Source: Schistocerca nitens (lineage: Eukaryota; Arthropoda; Insecta; Orthoptera; Acrididae). Taken from it: a DNA stretch of 64,000 nt. A program made the translations under genes and the position numbers. The stretch is taken from positions 130,942,521 to 131,006,520 of the forward strand of contig NC_064621.1 in assembly GCF_023898315.1 (NCBI RefSeq). The letters are read 5' to 3'. Below are positions 20,990 through 33,151 of this stretch, in pieces. How positions within the stretch are numbered: position 1 is the first letter of the stretch; the number at the start of each line of letters is the position of its first letter. Below the pieces are notes generated by a model. The model saw only the letters and a program-made list of their open reading frames with translations, was not told the origin of the DNA and made no database searches.

Positions 20990-22380
20990 TTTTTTCCGCA
21001 AGTATTTCCGTTTATAAGACTTGTTTTCCTGTGTAATCGTAGCAGGGTACTTAACCTTCTTCACAAGCGTATCCACAGCTCTTACTTATTCCGGTAAATA
21101 TCGATATATCCCAGAGGGATATGAGCAGTAAATATTCCTAGTGTAGTTATATTGTGGTATGAAACAAATTATAGAATATAAATGTAAGAGAAAGAAATTT
21201 TCGGTTGATATCACAAAGCAGAACGATTAGTCTGAGAAATCGACCATGAACTCTCTCCCTTTACTGGATGAAATTCTCAGTTTGGTTGGGGATCAAGCGA
21301 CGTCGGAGGGTAGGGCTGTGTGGAGAACACAGTGTATGCGACGTAACAGGAAGGAATGGGAGGAGAAAGGTAGACGACGGAGGAGGAGGAAACAGACTTG
21401 ATGTGTTTTATTGCTGCAGTTGAAACTCCAGCTGACTTCGCCGGTACTTAGCTAAATTAAATGCACGCAATATTTCAACAATTTTTCAAGTGGGCTTTTT
21501 GCGCAGACTGTGTGTGCTCCGAGCGCGAGGTGGGAGGATGGTGGAGGGGTGCAAGAGGGTGGGTTGGCGGGGGTGGAGGCGGGGGCGAGAGGGGAGTAGG
21601 GTAGACCTGTACGTCGGCACTCGGCGGTCGCAGGGGGCCGACCCGACCCGGCGCAAAGTTGCGAGCGCTGCGGGGAAAAAGTAATTAATGTAACATATGG
21701 CTGGGCACGCACATTTCAATTTCGCAACTTCGGGAATTAGCGGGAGTAGTTGAGAGTGCACTGACACATTTGTTTAATGAAATTTTACGCGAGAAGACGG
21801 AACGCAAATTCTGCATGTTTCGACGTACCCTCCCGATGCTCGGGGGACTTACACCGTTGCACATTTGGAGTGCAGTGCGACGCAGGGGCAGTTTTTCTTT
21901 CGAAATGTCGGCTGCATTTCAGTCGACCGTTTCCGTAATTGAAATAAATGCTGATACAACCAGGGCCTGAGGTGCCGTTTTTCATTTGGAGACGCTGATT
22001 TAAAAATACAGCAGTTTGAAAGTCCTGAATATATGCACTATGAAAGCAACATCATATGGCTATATATTGGCCCCATTAAATTCTCATTTAGAAAAAATCA
22101 CGTCTGGTTACAGAACCGTTGCCTTCACAGTCCGGAAATTTGTGGACATTCTTGCTCCTTTTCGAAAAAACGATTGACAAGCGTGTTGTCAGCCACGTGT
22201 ATTGATAAACGACTGTCACGAGGCGTGTTGCAGGTTGCCTACTTAATGGCTTCCAGGGCCAACACAAATTTGATTTCCGATAATCCATACTTTTACCGAA
22301 TTTAAAATTTTAAATTACTGGCGTAATTTATTCTTTAAGAAGCATTTTCTTAGGTTAAAGTCTTAACTCAAAACGACCAA
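20990..22380. other. Interval without genes; short GC-rich island at 21500-21680
   Basis: AT-rich sequence apart from a purine/GC-rich patch at 21500-21680 (GGGGTGGAGGCGGGGGCGAG followed by CpG-rich sequence). No protein family was recognised. Confidence 0.4.
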
Positions 22381-22537
22381 GTGTTACAGTTAGGAACTGT
22401 GTACACAGGGTGTTGCAGGATGATTAATCAGTATTCAGGGATACGACAGGAAGCAGCCTTGTGGAAGTGGTGGTATACCAGGGTTTCCATGTTGTGGAGA
22501 ATGTCTATAGTAGAAGCGGATTCAGTATGTATACCAA

Positions 22538-23439
22538 TCAGGGAAGTGGGGCTGTTATCATTGTTGGCCTGCAGGTCTTTTTGAAATTTAAAATTTGGGT
22601 TGGCGTCAGTTCGGATTTCACTTCCATACCCATGATCTCAAGATCAACCTTGGTGATCATTGAGGTGAGTGTGGGAGATCTGTGGGAAGGTTGGGGTTGT
22701 GTGATACATGATATTGTTGTAAGAGTTGTTGAGGAGGAGGTAACATGAGGAATTTCGGACATGAAGTCACTGTGGAAATTGGTGCTGAAGAACTTAGGTA
22801 GTACAGCGTTTTTTCTAGGGATGATTTATTTGATGTGGAGGTTAGGTAACTATATTTTGATTTCCAACTTGAGGGATTTGCATTTGACGAATTTTGCATC
22901 TGGGTTGAATGCTAGGGGAGGATGTTGGAGGGGCAGGATTTGTATCCATATTCTGCGTGTCATCAGGATCAGTCATTAGTTTTTAGTGTGGGTATAAGAC
23001 TGATGTCAGTGTTTTGTCGTTTTGTTGGTTTTTTAAGGGTTGTTTTAGGGAAAGATGGTTGCATGATAGGGGGTGGTGGGATGTGACATTCGTTGTTGGA
23101 GGTTACCTTTGAATGGTACAGGTCCATCAGTACAGTTGCTGCGGTGCTGCAACTGTTGCTTTGCAGGCTATGTTTGCGGTAGTTGTGTATGTGGTGGCTA
23201 ATGAGTTGTGGTTGAAAGGGAAAATGTAAAGGGAGCTGGGTATGGAGACGAGAGAATTTAGGTATCTGACGTCCCGAAGCCTTATTATGTGCTAAATCAG
23301 CGGTCACCAAGGTAACACCGCCAGTCCAGTCCCAGGTCCCGGAATTAAAATGATTTGCTATTTGTAGATGTAGTTTAAGTAGATCGTGGGAGTTGTACTC
23401 AAGGCTGCTTCTGGTAAAGTGCACCCTCTCACGAACCAA
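22538..23439 (-). other. Unassigned minus-strand frames
   Basis: Three consecutive minus-strand frames (22538-22762, 22657-22899, 22969-23439; the last 156 residues) have a shared Ser/Thr/Pro/His-rich style and could be one decayed ORF broken by indels. No domain is recognised. A transposable-element origin is likely from context only. Confidence 0.25.
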
Positions 23440-24199
23440 GGCGATGCAAGCACGCTTCTTGATTCTCTTAGCTGCTGAAGAATTTAAGACGGCCGTCCGC
23501 CCTCAGTATCTCAGTTTGTCAGCGAATCTGACGATGGCGACATTTCTGATCGCCGGAATATTGTGCCCGTTGGGCACTATGGACCAGCAGTACACCCGTG
23601 GACTGTTCGAGCAAGAAATACGTCGGGAGAATGTGAGGAATCACAACATAATAAATAATTTATTGTTGGCTACAACTTGGTCGTTTTATGACATATATTG
23701 TCATTTTAATAAGTAACCACCAACAATTAATAACAAATCAGATCACATTTGTGACGCTCTCACTTTAAGTTGGTGCCCCGTTTCAGAATGAATATTCAGT
23801 ATCCATTAAAAATTACCTAGTCTGGAGCTAACGGTGCACCATGACGACATCTCTAGATAGTAGCCGTCGTAGCCACTCACTTTATTTTTACTTAATGACA
23901 TTGCTCCTAAATTTATTTGTAGAATGTAATGTGTTACAGAACAGATTTAATAAACCACAATTTGTGTTTCAGAAGAGTCATATATCCATCCATCATATTT
24001 TACAGTCACTAACAAAATCGCTCCATTTGGTGTTTTCTGCTACTACTACGACAACTGACAGTGTAAACCTCAAAATTTTATGAAAATAAATTGCAGGTCG
24101 ATGGAATTAGCGGCGTAACAAAACAACTGTACACATCATGTAAGGAACGATCTAACAGTTTCCATTTGAGGCCGTTGCTGCAGCAACCTAGTACAACTA

Positions 24200-24670
24200 C
24201 GATGCAGGTATATAAGCACCGACACTAGGCAAATTATTAGTGTGGCATTCGTGACTTTCCAACGTGCATGCGGTAAATGGGGAAACGTCTACAATGGCGA
24301 CTTTATTACCACATGCGTTCAAACAGGCCCAACCTTTGTTGTCCTTTTCCTGGCTGCCGAAGGACAAATACCGGTGGACATCCATCGGAGAATGAAGCAT
24401 GACTATTGAAAACCGCCACTGTGGTGGAATGGTTCGCCAAGTTCCGTGTAGTTTGTCCCCGTATCGCAAATGTCGTAATGCCAAAGTTACTCCAACTCAC
24501 GTGGAAGACACAAAAGCACACGCCCAACAGTCATGATCTCTTCCTCTCCGATTATCACGCCTTTGGCCCCTTAAAAAGGGCTTTGAAGGGTCAACAGTTT
24601 CTGTCGGACAAGGACGTGCAACAGGCAGTTATGGAACATATCGTAGTAACTGTAAATAAGGTTGTATATT
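24200..24670 (+). pseudogene. Internally deleted mariner-like relic
   Basis: Plus-strand fragments read AAEGQIPVDIHRRM (mariner N-terminal helix region) near 24356 and, after a short gap, LFLSDYHAFGPLKRALKGQQF near 24540-24600, matching the mariner C-terminal 'SDYHLF..LK' segment that carries the third catalytic Asp. The central catalytic region is missing. A SINE-B is inserted at its right side. Confidence 0.62.
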
Positions 24671-24878
24671 CAAATCAAATATTCAAATGTGTGTGAAATC
24701 TTATGGGACTTAACTGCTAAGGTCATCAGTCCCTAAGCTTACACAATATTTAACCTAAATTATCCTAAGGACAAACACACAGCCCCATGCCCTAGGGAGG
24801 ACTCGAACCTCCGCCGGTACCAGCCGCACAGTCCATGACTGCAGCGCCTCAGACCGCTCGGCTAATCCCGCGCGGCAC
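24671..24878 (-). mobile_element. SINE-B, full length
   Basis: Reverse-strand SINE-B flanked by the perfect 10-bp duplication GTTGTATATT (24661-24670, 24879-24888). Confidence 0.9.
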
Positions 24879-24888
24879 GTTGTATATT

Positions 24889-25790
24889 GGCGTCGTCATT
24901 TCGCTTACTTTTCTGTAAGAGTAGCTGGGTGGTCATTTGCTGCCATTACCAGAAAATTTTAAGTAAGTATCTAGGCTTTAATCTCTTCATTTTGAATGAC
25001 TATGACTTCCGACTTCCCTTATTATGCGGTAACTTTTTTTTTTTTTTTTTTAATGGTTTGGCTAGAAGGTGAATACCAAAGGGTCAGAGTGATAGACGCA
25101 GAATTAGACAGATACAATTTTTGCTTAGAGAAATTAATAGCAACGTGGACATTCAAAACGATAATGTATGTTTCATTTAACATTCATGATACGTCAGCAT
25201 CGAAAATTGAAGTACCGATTCTTGAAATTGATTATACAAGGAGGGCAATGAAACTTATATAATTCGAAAGGATTATTGCCGTAAATGTGCACAAAAGAAA
25301 AAATCATGTGTACACATAGCCGCTAGGAGAGATAAAAGGAAGTAGACACACACATGGGAAGAGGTTTCCTTTGTCTCCGATATTGCTACTAATCTCTGTC
25401 TCGCTTCACGATCTGGAGCTATGCTAGAAACGACACACGAAAAGTAACAACGTTTCGTGAAGTTGCATTCTAGGGACGTTCACTCTTCACTTTTAAATGT
25501 TGCAGATAGTTCGTTTGCAATAACACACGCATACCGGACAGCTACAAAGCCGCAACTGCTACATCGTTGATGCTATCGGCAATGGAAAACGAATCACAGT
25601 AACGAAGCCGTCGGGGACAACAAACGTTGTTTGTAAGCGTCTTTTTTCACTTACTTTGGTCTAAGAGTAAACAGACCTAACTCTGTATTCGTTTGCCGTT
25701 GTCACCATAAAATTTAGTGTGTTCCTAATTTTCAGTACATTCATTTTGAGTAGCTACAATCTCCCTGGTTATAAGGAAACTATATTTGTT
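24889..25790. other. Interval with no recognised feature
   Basis: AT-rich; a T homopolymer near 25030-25050. Nothing assignable. Confidence 0.45.
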
Positions 25791-25794
25791 TTAT

Positions 25795-26223
25795 GGTATG
25801 CCTCAAAGAATAACATTAACGGGTCGAACTGAAAGACGGAGGGCTAGAGAGAAGAATTGTTATGTAGAGAATGTAATGGGAATGACGCAGATGTTGAAAA
25901 CGATAATTCTGTTGTCGTTCTGAAAGATGCATTTAAATGTGCACTGAACATAATTCCAAATAATTTTCAGAAATGTAATCGCGGTTTGATGAATTTACAG
26001 TGCAGATTTTTTAATGTAAATCATTTCGCGCCTGAGGTGACTTTACGCGATACAACGCCATTCACATTGTGTTGTCATAAGGGAAAAGTTAATTTGCCGC
26101 CACTGGCACAAAATTTATTTTTCAACGCAGAGTATTTCAAGAATACACGTAGCTACAATACTGCTACTAAAATTTCAGACACTTTAAGATACATGACGTT
26201 AGCTGTCACAGATCAGGTCTACT
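25795..26223 (+). pseudogene. Helitron Rep/helicase ORF fragment
   Basis: The frame from 25857 (122 residues) contains FTLCCHKGKVNLPPL, preceded by a FNVNHFAPEV segment and followed by SYNTATKISDTL. 'CCHKGKV.LP' after a cysteine-poor linker, then an '(R)SYN' motif, is the N-terminal signature of animal Helitron helicase proteins. Just upstream, TGRTERRRARE fits the basic repeat preceding it. Only this part is present; neither the Rep HUH motif nor the helicase is nearby. Confidence 0.65.
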
Positions 26224-26288
26224 GACGCAACTGGTCGAATTTCGACCACAGGCGATACTAGTACACGTAAATGTGAATTACGTCTTTC

Positions 26289-26488
26289 AAATGGTTCAAA
26301 TGGCTCTGAGCACTATGGGACTCAACTGCTGAGGTCATTAGTCCCCTAGAACTTAGAACTAGTTAAACCTAACTAACCTAAGGACATCACAAACAACCAT
26401 GCCCGAGGCAGGATTCGAACCTGCGACCGTAGCGGTCTTGCGGTTCCAGACTGCAGCGCCTTTAACCGCACGGCCACTTCGACCGGCC
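26289..26488 (-). mobile_element. SINE-A, full length
   Basis: Flanked by the perfect 13-bp duplication AATTACGTCTTTC (26276-26288, 26489-26501). Confidence 0.92.
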
Positions 26489-26501
26489 AATTACGTCTTT
26501 C

Positions 26502-28143
26502 TCTTTTAGGTATCACGAATAGTGTATACACCCTAACAGGCACATATCGGCAAAATAAATTGTAAAGTATGTTTTAAATAAATACTGACAGCTTTTCGCA
26601 AAACTTTTTCTCTCTTGTTTATACAGAAAAGTCGCAGAATATTTAAAACTGAAAATCAAAGTGTTCAACATGGAGGACAATCTTAATCCATGAGCCCGAG
26701 CTAACAAGAAAGGCTGACTCTTCCATCTCTGTAAGTGTAATTTGTAATTTAAATCATAAGAAAGTAAAATCGTTTCAAATACCAGGATGACGTCATTTTT
26801 GACTTCGTGTCGACGACATCTCTCAGAGAAATCAACGAGTCAGCCAACATAGTCATTATTTTTATTTGGTAAAATCTCTAATATTTTGCTCAGCTTTATT
26901 TTATCTCTACGAAATAAAGAAAACACTCAGCGAACAGTTGTTCGGAGATGCAGGGTAAAGGAGGCATTACAGATTGATACGTAAGCTAAGATGTGGAAAT
27001 GATAGGGATTTGAATTGCGGCGGAGTGTTACCGTCTGACGAAAGAGGAAGGCGTTTATCAGATTCGAAAACTGAACGCTCCCGTAGAGCAAAGTGGTGCG
27101 CTGTATTCCTTTCTCGGAATTTATAGCCCCGAATCAATTCAGTTCTTCTCTCTCCCCGGTTCCTCTGGAGAGCGAGGGGCTGTTCGCTCAGGCAAACGGG
27201 TTCACCCGGGTGGACACTTTTAAATTTCCTCGGAGGCGGAACGCTGGAGCATTTCAAATGAAACTGCGGGTCCACTGTCTCTCTCTTTTCCTGGCGCCGA
27301 AGGAGGAAGGGGGATGAGCACAGATGCAAGAAGTTCGCATTTAAATTCGGACTGATGCGCAGAGAAATATCTTTTTAAAATGCAAAACACGTTTGCCCGG
27401 TAGTGGTAGATCTGCAGGCCTTAACGTTGCCTCTAGCTGCCGAGCGGAAGCAGCCAATCACAGCTCAGGGGCGACGTGGGGCCGCGAAACGACGCAGATG
27501 CGACAGATGTTTTCCACTGCTTTATTATATCTCTTCCCTACGTTCGTAGACGGATGTATAGTCCTTCCTTCTTACAATATTATAAAGAGCTTCTTCACAG
27601 GGGGCAAATAATGCAGTCCTACCGTGATGTGTTGGGCGCACACGTGACATACGTATTTTATTATTTTCATTGTTTAGAAGATTCGCGGTGTATAGTCTGG
27701 TTCAATTCGTCGGGCAGTCACGAACTACGCAACTCATAAAAAGTCGAGGAAGGCTCCTCTAACTCCTTCGCCCGAATTTTGCAATTCGCCGCTTAGATAG
27801 AAGACTGCATTTTCTGTCAAACAGATGTGTCCAGCAACGTCACTCAGCTTGTAGCTGGCGGCAGAGACGAGTATTGCACCTTTGAATCCAGCTGCTGGGA
27901 AGATAGATTACTAAAAAGTGCTGTTAAACAAATTGGATAGTAATACTGAAAATGCAGAACAGTGTAAAAGTAATGGTTTGTGAAGAGGAATCAGGCACTG
28001 CTGCTTTATGAAAAATTTGTGTTCAGACATTATAGGGAAGTGAAATCTACTGGCGAACAGGGTTCGAGAAGCTAAATCAAGATGGGCTGTAATGCCAGTA
28101 TGAAGTGATTATGAGTCGCGAAGGTGCTTGGGAAATCAAACCC
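26502..28143. other. Interval with no recognised feature
   Basis: 1.6 kb of mixed composition, slightly GC-richer at 27060-27500. Short frames only; nothing recognised. Confidence 0.4.
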
Positions 28144-28153
28144 ATGACCCATC

Positions 28154-28355
28154 CTTTTTTCTTTTTTTAAAAAAAAATCTTATGGGACTTACGTGCTATG
28201 GTCATCAGTCCCTAAGCTTACACACTACTTAACCTAAATTATCCTAAGGACCAACACACACACCCATGCCCGAGGGAGGACTCGAACCTCCGCCGGGACC
28301 AGCCACACAGTCCATGACTGCAGCGCCTTAGGCCGCTCGGCTAATCCCGCGCGGC
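28154..28355 (-). mobile_element. SINE-B, full length
   Basis: Reverse-strand SINE-B with intact head and B box. The flanking duplication is TGACCCATC (28145-28153, 28356-28364); its A/T-rich tail lies at 28154-28175. Confidence 0.9.
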
Positions 28356-28364
28356 TGACCCATC

Positions 28365-29417
28365 TTTATTTCAAGACATAAGCAGTAAATCAATAACAAA
28401 TAAAAAAGAAAAGAAACCGAACGTGAGAAACGGAAGTGGCTACAAAACTTTTAAAGTACCCTTTATTTGCAGAATAGAGTGCATTTTACTTTATTTCCTG
28501 TTTTGCTATTTCATGTACGTGAAGTGAATGTATCAGCGCTGCAGTACGTACGAAGTAAGGAGCAAACGGTAGGTTCTCACGCTGTCTAGAAGAGGCGGTT
28601 GCCCCATCTGACGCTTGCAGACCCGTTGGGATGAGGTGCCGATGCAGTAATCGCTCGTTATCTGAGAAAAGATATATGTAGAGAAAGTACATTCATTCTG
28701 GCGCGAATCAAGTAATTGTTATTAATAAATACATTTATTCTGGCGCGACTCAAGTAGTTGTTATTAATAAATAGGTGCTAGCAAAACTTACCTATTGCCA
28801 CTCAGACATTAGAAGGACTCTACGGGTCATAAACGCTGTCTTTGAGTAATTTTACAATCCAAGGAAACGTTGATACTAATAAATAAATGAATAACTTCAG
28901 CATAACCGAAGATGTACGGTCTTATACTAACTTTACCGATTGTGCGCTCAAGTTACAGACTGAGATCAATAGTCGGCAGTCGTCAATAGGATGCTTTGCG
29001 ATCTAGGCATACGGCAGAGCATGTTTTCGTACCGTTAGTACTTAGCGTACAATCAGCTGTGAACAAGTTCATTTTACGATTTTTCTTAAATAAGCGTATC
29101 ATATTGGTATGCTGTGTAAAAATTATTTGTATAAGAAAACTTCTCCCCGAACAATTCCATAAAACATAGATAGCATTTTTTTTATACAACCAAATCTTTA
29201 TTTAGAAAAAAAAAAACAAGAAATAAATCATCTTTACGGTTGTACATTACAAGTTTTCATATTACTTTTTGTTGATCTGCTTATGGTATTTGTTACTGTT
29301 ATTTATTTATTTGTTTATTTAATTATTATTTTTATTTTTAGTTGGTAGGACATGCTGTCCATTTGCTATGTTTCCTTTCATTGTTTTCGTTTTTAAGCAC
29401 ATCGATATGTTTTCCCT
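28365..29417. other. Interval with no recognised feature
   Basis: AT-rich DNA with a short direct repeat: ATTCTGGCGCGA(A/C)TCAAGTA followed by TTGTTATTAATAAATA occurs at about 28693 and 28737. No gene seen. Confidence 0.45.
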
Positions 29418-29429
29418 ATATTCGTTTCT

Positions 29430-29558
29430 CCCCCCCATGAACCACGGACCTTGGCGTTGGTGGGGAGGCTTGCGTGACTCAACGATACAAATAGCCGTAC
29501 CTTAGGTGAAACCACAACGGAGGGGTATCTGTTGAGAGGCCAGACAAACGTGTGGTTC
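29430..29558 (+). ncRNA. Candidate HDV-like self-cleaving ribozyme in the RTE 5' leader
   Basis: Pairings found by eye follow the HDV strand order P1-P2-P3-P3'-P1'-P4-P4'-P2'. P1: 29430-29436 with 29462-29468 (one C.A mismatch). P2: GAACCAC 29439-29445 with GTGGTTC 29552-29558. P3: ACC 29448-29450 with GGT 29459-29461, closing an 8-nt loop. P4: CTCAACGATAC 29478-29488 with GTATC-T-GTTGAG 29525-29536. The J4/2 strand contains CAAA (C29545), matching the C-R-A-A pattern around the HDV catalytic cytosine. P3' runs directly into P1', as in HDV. Cleavage would occur 5' of 29430, exactly the element boundary set by the target duplication. HDV-like ribozymes are known at 5' ends of R2 and RTE elements, where they free the RNA 5' end. 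Not folded by software. Confidence 0.7.
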
Positions 29559-29739
29559 CTGAAGAGGGGCAGCAGCCTTTTCAGTAGTTGCAGGGGCAAC
29601 AGTGTGGATGATTGACTGATCTGGCCTTGTAACACTAACCAAAATAGCCTTGCTGTTCTGGTACTGCGAACGGCTGAAACCAAGGGGAAACTACAGCCGT
29701 AATGTTTCCCGAGAGCATGCAGCTTTACTGTATGATTAA

Positions 29740-32701
29740 ATGATGATGGTGTCCTCTTGGGTAAAATATTCCGGAGGTAAAATAGTCCCCCATTCGGATC
29801 TCCGGGCGGGGACTACTCAGGAGGAAGTTGTTATCAGGAGAAAGAAAACTGACGTTTTACGGGTCGGAGCGTGGAATGTCAGGTCCCTTAATCGGGCAGG
29901 TAGGTTAGAAAATTTAAAAGGGAAATGGATAGGTTAAAGTTAGATATAGTGGGAATTAGTGAAGTTCGGTGGCAGGAGGAACAAGACTTTTGGTCAGGTG
30001 AATACAGGGTTATAAATACCAAATCAAATAGGGGTAAAGCAGGAGTAGGTTTAATAATGAAGAAAAAAATAGGAGTACGGGTAAGCTACTACAAACAGCA
30101 TAGTGAACGCATTATTGTGGCCAAGATAGACACAAAGCCCACGCCTACTACAGTAGTACAAGTTTCTATGCCAACTAGCTCTGCAGATGACGAAGTAATA
30201 GATGATATGTATGAGGAGATCAAAGAAATTATTCAAATAGTGAAGGGAGAAGAAAATTTAGTAGTCATGGGTGACTGGAATTCAAGCATAGGAAAAGAGA
30301 GAGAAGAAAACATAGTAGGTGAATATGGATTGGGGCTAAGAAATGAAAGAGGAAGCCGTCAGATAGAATTTTGCGCAGAGCATAACTAAATCATAGCTAA
30401 CACTTGGTTTAAGAATCACGAAAGAAGATTGTATACATGGAAGAACCCTGGAGATACTAAAAGGTATCAGACAGATTATATAATGGTAAGACAGAGATTT
30501 TGGAACCAGGTTTTAAATTGTAAGACATTTCCAGGTGCAGATGTTGACTCTGACCACAATCTATTGGTTATGAACTGTAGATAAAACTGAAGAAACTGCA
30601 AAAAGGTGGGAATTTAAGGAGATGGGACCTGAATAAACTGAAAGAACCAGAGGTTGTAAAGAGTTTCAGGGAGAGCATAAGGGAACAACTGACAGGAATG
30701 GGGGAGAGAAATACAGTAGAAGAAGAATGAGTAACTTTGAGGAACGAAATAGTGAAGGCAGCAGAGGATCAAATAGGTAAAAAGACGAGGGCTAGTGGAA
30801 ACCCTTGGGTAACAGAAGAAATATTGAATTTAATTTATGAAAGGAGAAAATATAAAAATGCAGTAAATGAAGCAGGCAAAAAGGAATACAAACGTCTCAA
30901 AAATGAGATCGACAGGAAGTGCAAAATGGCTAAGCAGGGATGGCTAGAGGACAAATGTAAGGATGTAGAGGCTTATCTCACTAGGGGTAAGACAGATACT
31001 ACGTATAGGAAAATTAAAGAGACCTTTGGAGAAAGGAGAACCACTTGCATGAATATCAAGAGCTTTCATGGAAACCCAGTTCTAAGCAAAGAAGGGAAAG
31101 CAGAAAGGTGGAAGGAGTATATAGAGGGTCTATACAAGGACGATGTAACTGGGGATAATATTATGGAAATGAAAGAGGATGTAGATGAAGATGAAATGGG
31201 AGATATGATACTGCGTGAAGAGTTTGACAGAGCACTGAAAGATCTGATTCGAGACAATGCCCCCGGAGTAGACAACATTCCATTAGAACTACTGACAGCC
31301 TTGGGAGAGCCAATCCTGACAAAACTCTACCATCTGGTGAGCAAGAAGTATGAGACAGGCGAAATACCCTCAGAAGTCAAGAAGAATATAATAATTCCAA
31401 TCGCAAAGAAAGCAGGTGTTGACAGATGTGAAAATTACCGAACTATCAGTTTAATAAGTCACAGCTACAAAATACTAACGCGAATTCTTTACAGACGAAT
31501 GGAAAAACTGATAGAAGCCAACCTGGGGGAAGATCAGTTTGGATTCCGTAGAAATGTTGGAACACGTGAGGCAATACTGACCCTACGACTTATCTTAGAA
31601 GAAAGATTAAGGAAAGGCAAACCTACGTTTCTAGCATTTGTAGACTTAGAGAAAGCTTTTGACAATGTTAACTGGAATACTCTCTTTCAAATTCTGAAGG
31701 TGGCAGGGGTAAAATACAGGGAGCGAAAGGCTATTTACAATTTGTACAGAAAGCAGATGGCAGTTATAAGAGTCGAGGGGCATGAAAGGGAAGCAGTGGT
31801 TGGGAAGGGAGTGAGACAGGGTTGTAGCCTTTCCCCGATGTTATTCAATCTGTATATTAAGCAAGCAATAAAGGAAACAAAAGAAAAGTTCGGAGTAGGT
31901 ATTAAAATCGATGGAGAAGAAATAAAAACTTTGAGGTTCGCCGATGACATTGTAATTCTGTCAGAGACAGCAAAGGACTTGGAAGAGCAGTTGAACGGAA
32001 TGGACAGTGTCTTGAAAGGAGGGTATAAGATGAACATCAACAAAAGCAAAACGAGAATAGTGGAGTGTAGTCGAATTAAGTCGGGTGATGCTGATGGAAT
32101 TAGATTAGGAAATGAGACACTTAAAGTAGTAAAGGAGTTTTGCTATTTGGGGAGAAAAATAACTGATGATGGTCGAAGTAGAGAGGATATAAAAAGTAAA
32201 CTGGCAATGGCAAGGAAAGCGTTTCTGAAGAAGAGAAATTTGTTAACATCGAGTATAGATTTAAGTGTCATGAAGTCGTTTCTGAAAGTATTCGTATGGA
32301 GTGTAGCCATGGATGGAAGTGAAACATGGACGATAAATAGTTTGGACAAGAAGAGAATAGAAGCTTTCGAAATGTGGTGCTACAGAAGAATGCTGAAGAT
32401 TAGATGGGTAGACCACATTACTAATGAGGAGGTATTGAATAGAATTGGGGAGAAGAGGATCTTGTGGCACAACTTGACTAGAAGAAGGGATCGGTTGGTA
32501 GGACATGTTCTGAGACGTCGAGGGATCACCAGTTTAGTATTGGAGGGCAGCGTGGAGGGTAAAAATCGTAGAGGGAGACCAAGAGATGAATACACTCAGC
32601 AGATTCAGAAGGATGTAGGCTGCAGTATGTACTCGGAGATGAAGAAGCTTGCACAGGATAGAGTAGCATGGAGAGCTGCATCCAACCAGTCTCAGGACTG
32701 A
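29740..32701 (+). pseudogene. RTE-like endonuclease-reverse transcriptase ORF, broken in its first third
   Basis: The N-terminal AP-like endonuclease shows WNVRSLN, SEVRWQEE, VVMGDWNS, YTWKNP, DYIMV and SDHNLL in order (29870-30580). It is broken by a ~1-nt deletion near 29918, TAA at 30387-30389, a 1-nt deletion near 30585 and TGA at 30728-30730. From 30737 the frame is open for 654 residues: NAPGVDNIP (174-182), motif A FVDLEKAFD (301-309), motif B GVRQGCSLSP (358-367), catalytic FADD (401-404), a thumb region CYLGRKI, and a C-terminal basic GRPRDEY segment. The protein would nick target DNA and prime reverse transcription of its own RNA. The intact RT and exact flanks suggest moderate age. 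Confidence 0.88.
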
Positions 32702-32848
32702 AGACCACAACAACAACAACATATTCGTTTCTGAGCGTAGTCCATTTTCATTGCTATTTGGTTATGTCGACGTTTGTTGTGGCAAATAGTGACACGACTG
32801 GCATTTCTCTGATGTCACAGAATTATTCACTTGCAATGTGTATACTCT

Positions 32849-33151
32849 TCCTGGCAGATTAAAACTATGTGCCGTACCGAGACTCGAACTCAGGACCTTT
32901 GCCTTTCGCAGGCAAGTGCTCTACCATCTGAGCTACCCAAGAACGACTCACGCCCCGTCCACGCAGCTTTTCTTCTGCCAATATCTTGTCTCCTACCTTC
33001 CATACTTTACAGAAGCTCTCCTGAGAACCTTGCAGAACTAGCACTCCTGAAAGAAAGGATATTGCAGAGACATGGCTTAGTCACAGCCTGGGGGATGTTT
33101 CCAGAATGAGTTTTTCACTCTGCTGCGGAGTGTGCGCTGATGTGAAACTTC
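32849..33151 (-). repeat. tRNA-like repeat (family also at 57055-57580)
   Basis: On the minus strand 32868-32942 reads like a tRNA: GGGTAGCTCAGATGGTAGAGC (D-arm/A box), then GAGTTCGAGTCTC (B box), followed by a ~200-nt unrelated body. The same unit occurs twice, in opposite orientations, near 57.2 kb. It is probably a tRNA-derived SINE or foldback unit, not a working tRNA: acceptor pairing and a 3' end are missing. Confidence 0.6.

Larger units (their letters stand above)
29430..32720 (+). mobile_element. Full-length RTE-like non-LTR retrotransposon
   Basis: 3291 bp flanked by a perfect 12-bp target duplication ATATTCGTTTCT (29418-29429, 32721-32732), so both ends are exact. The layout is a ~310-nt structured 5' leader beginning with a run of C, one endonuclease-reverse transcriptase reading frame, almost no 3' UTR, and a CAA-repeat tail. 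Size, single ORF and short simple-repeat tail match the RTE clade. Two 5'-truncated relatives lie inverted at 40272-42129 and 49266-50275. Confidence 0.9.
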
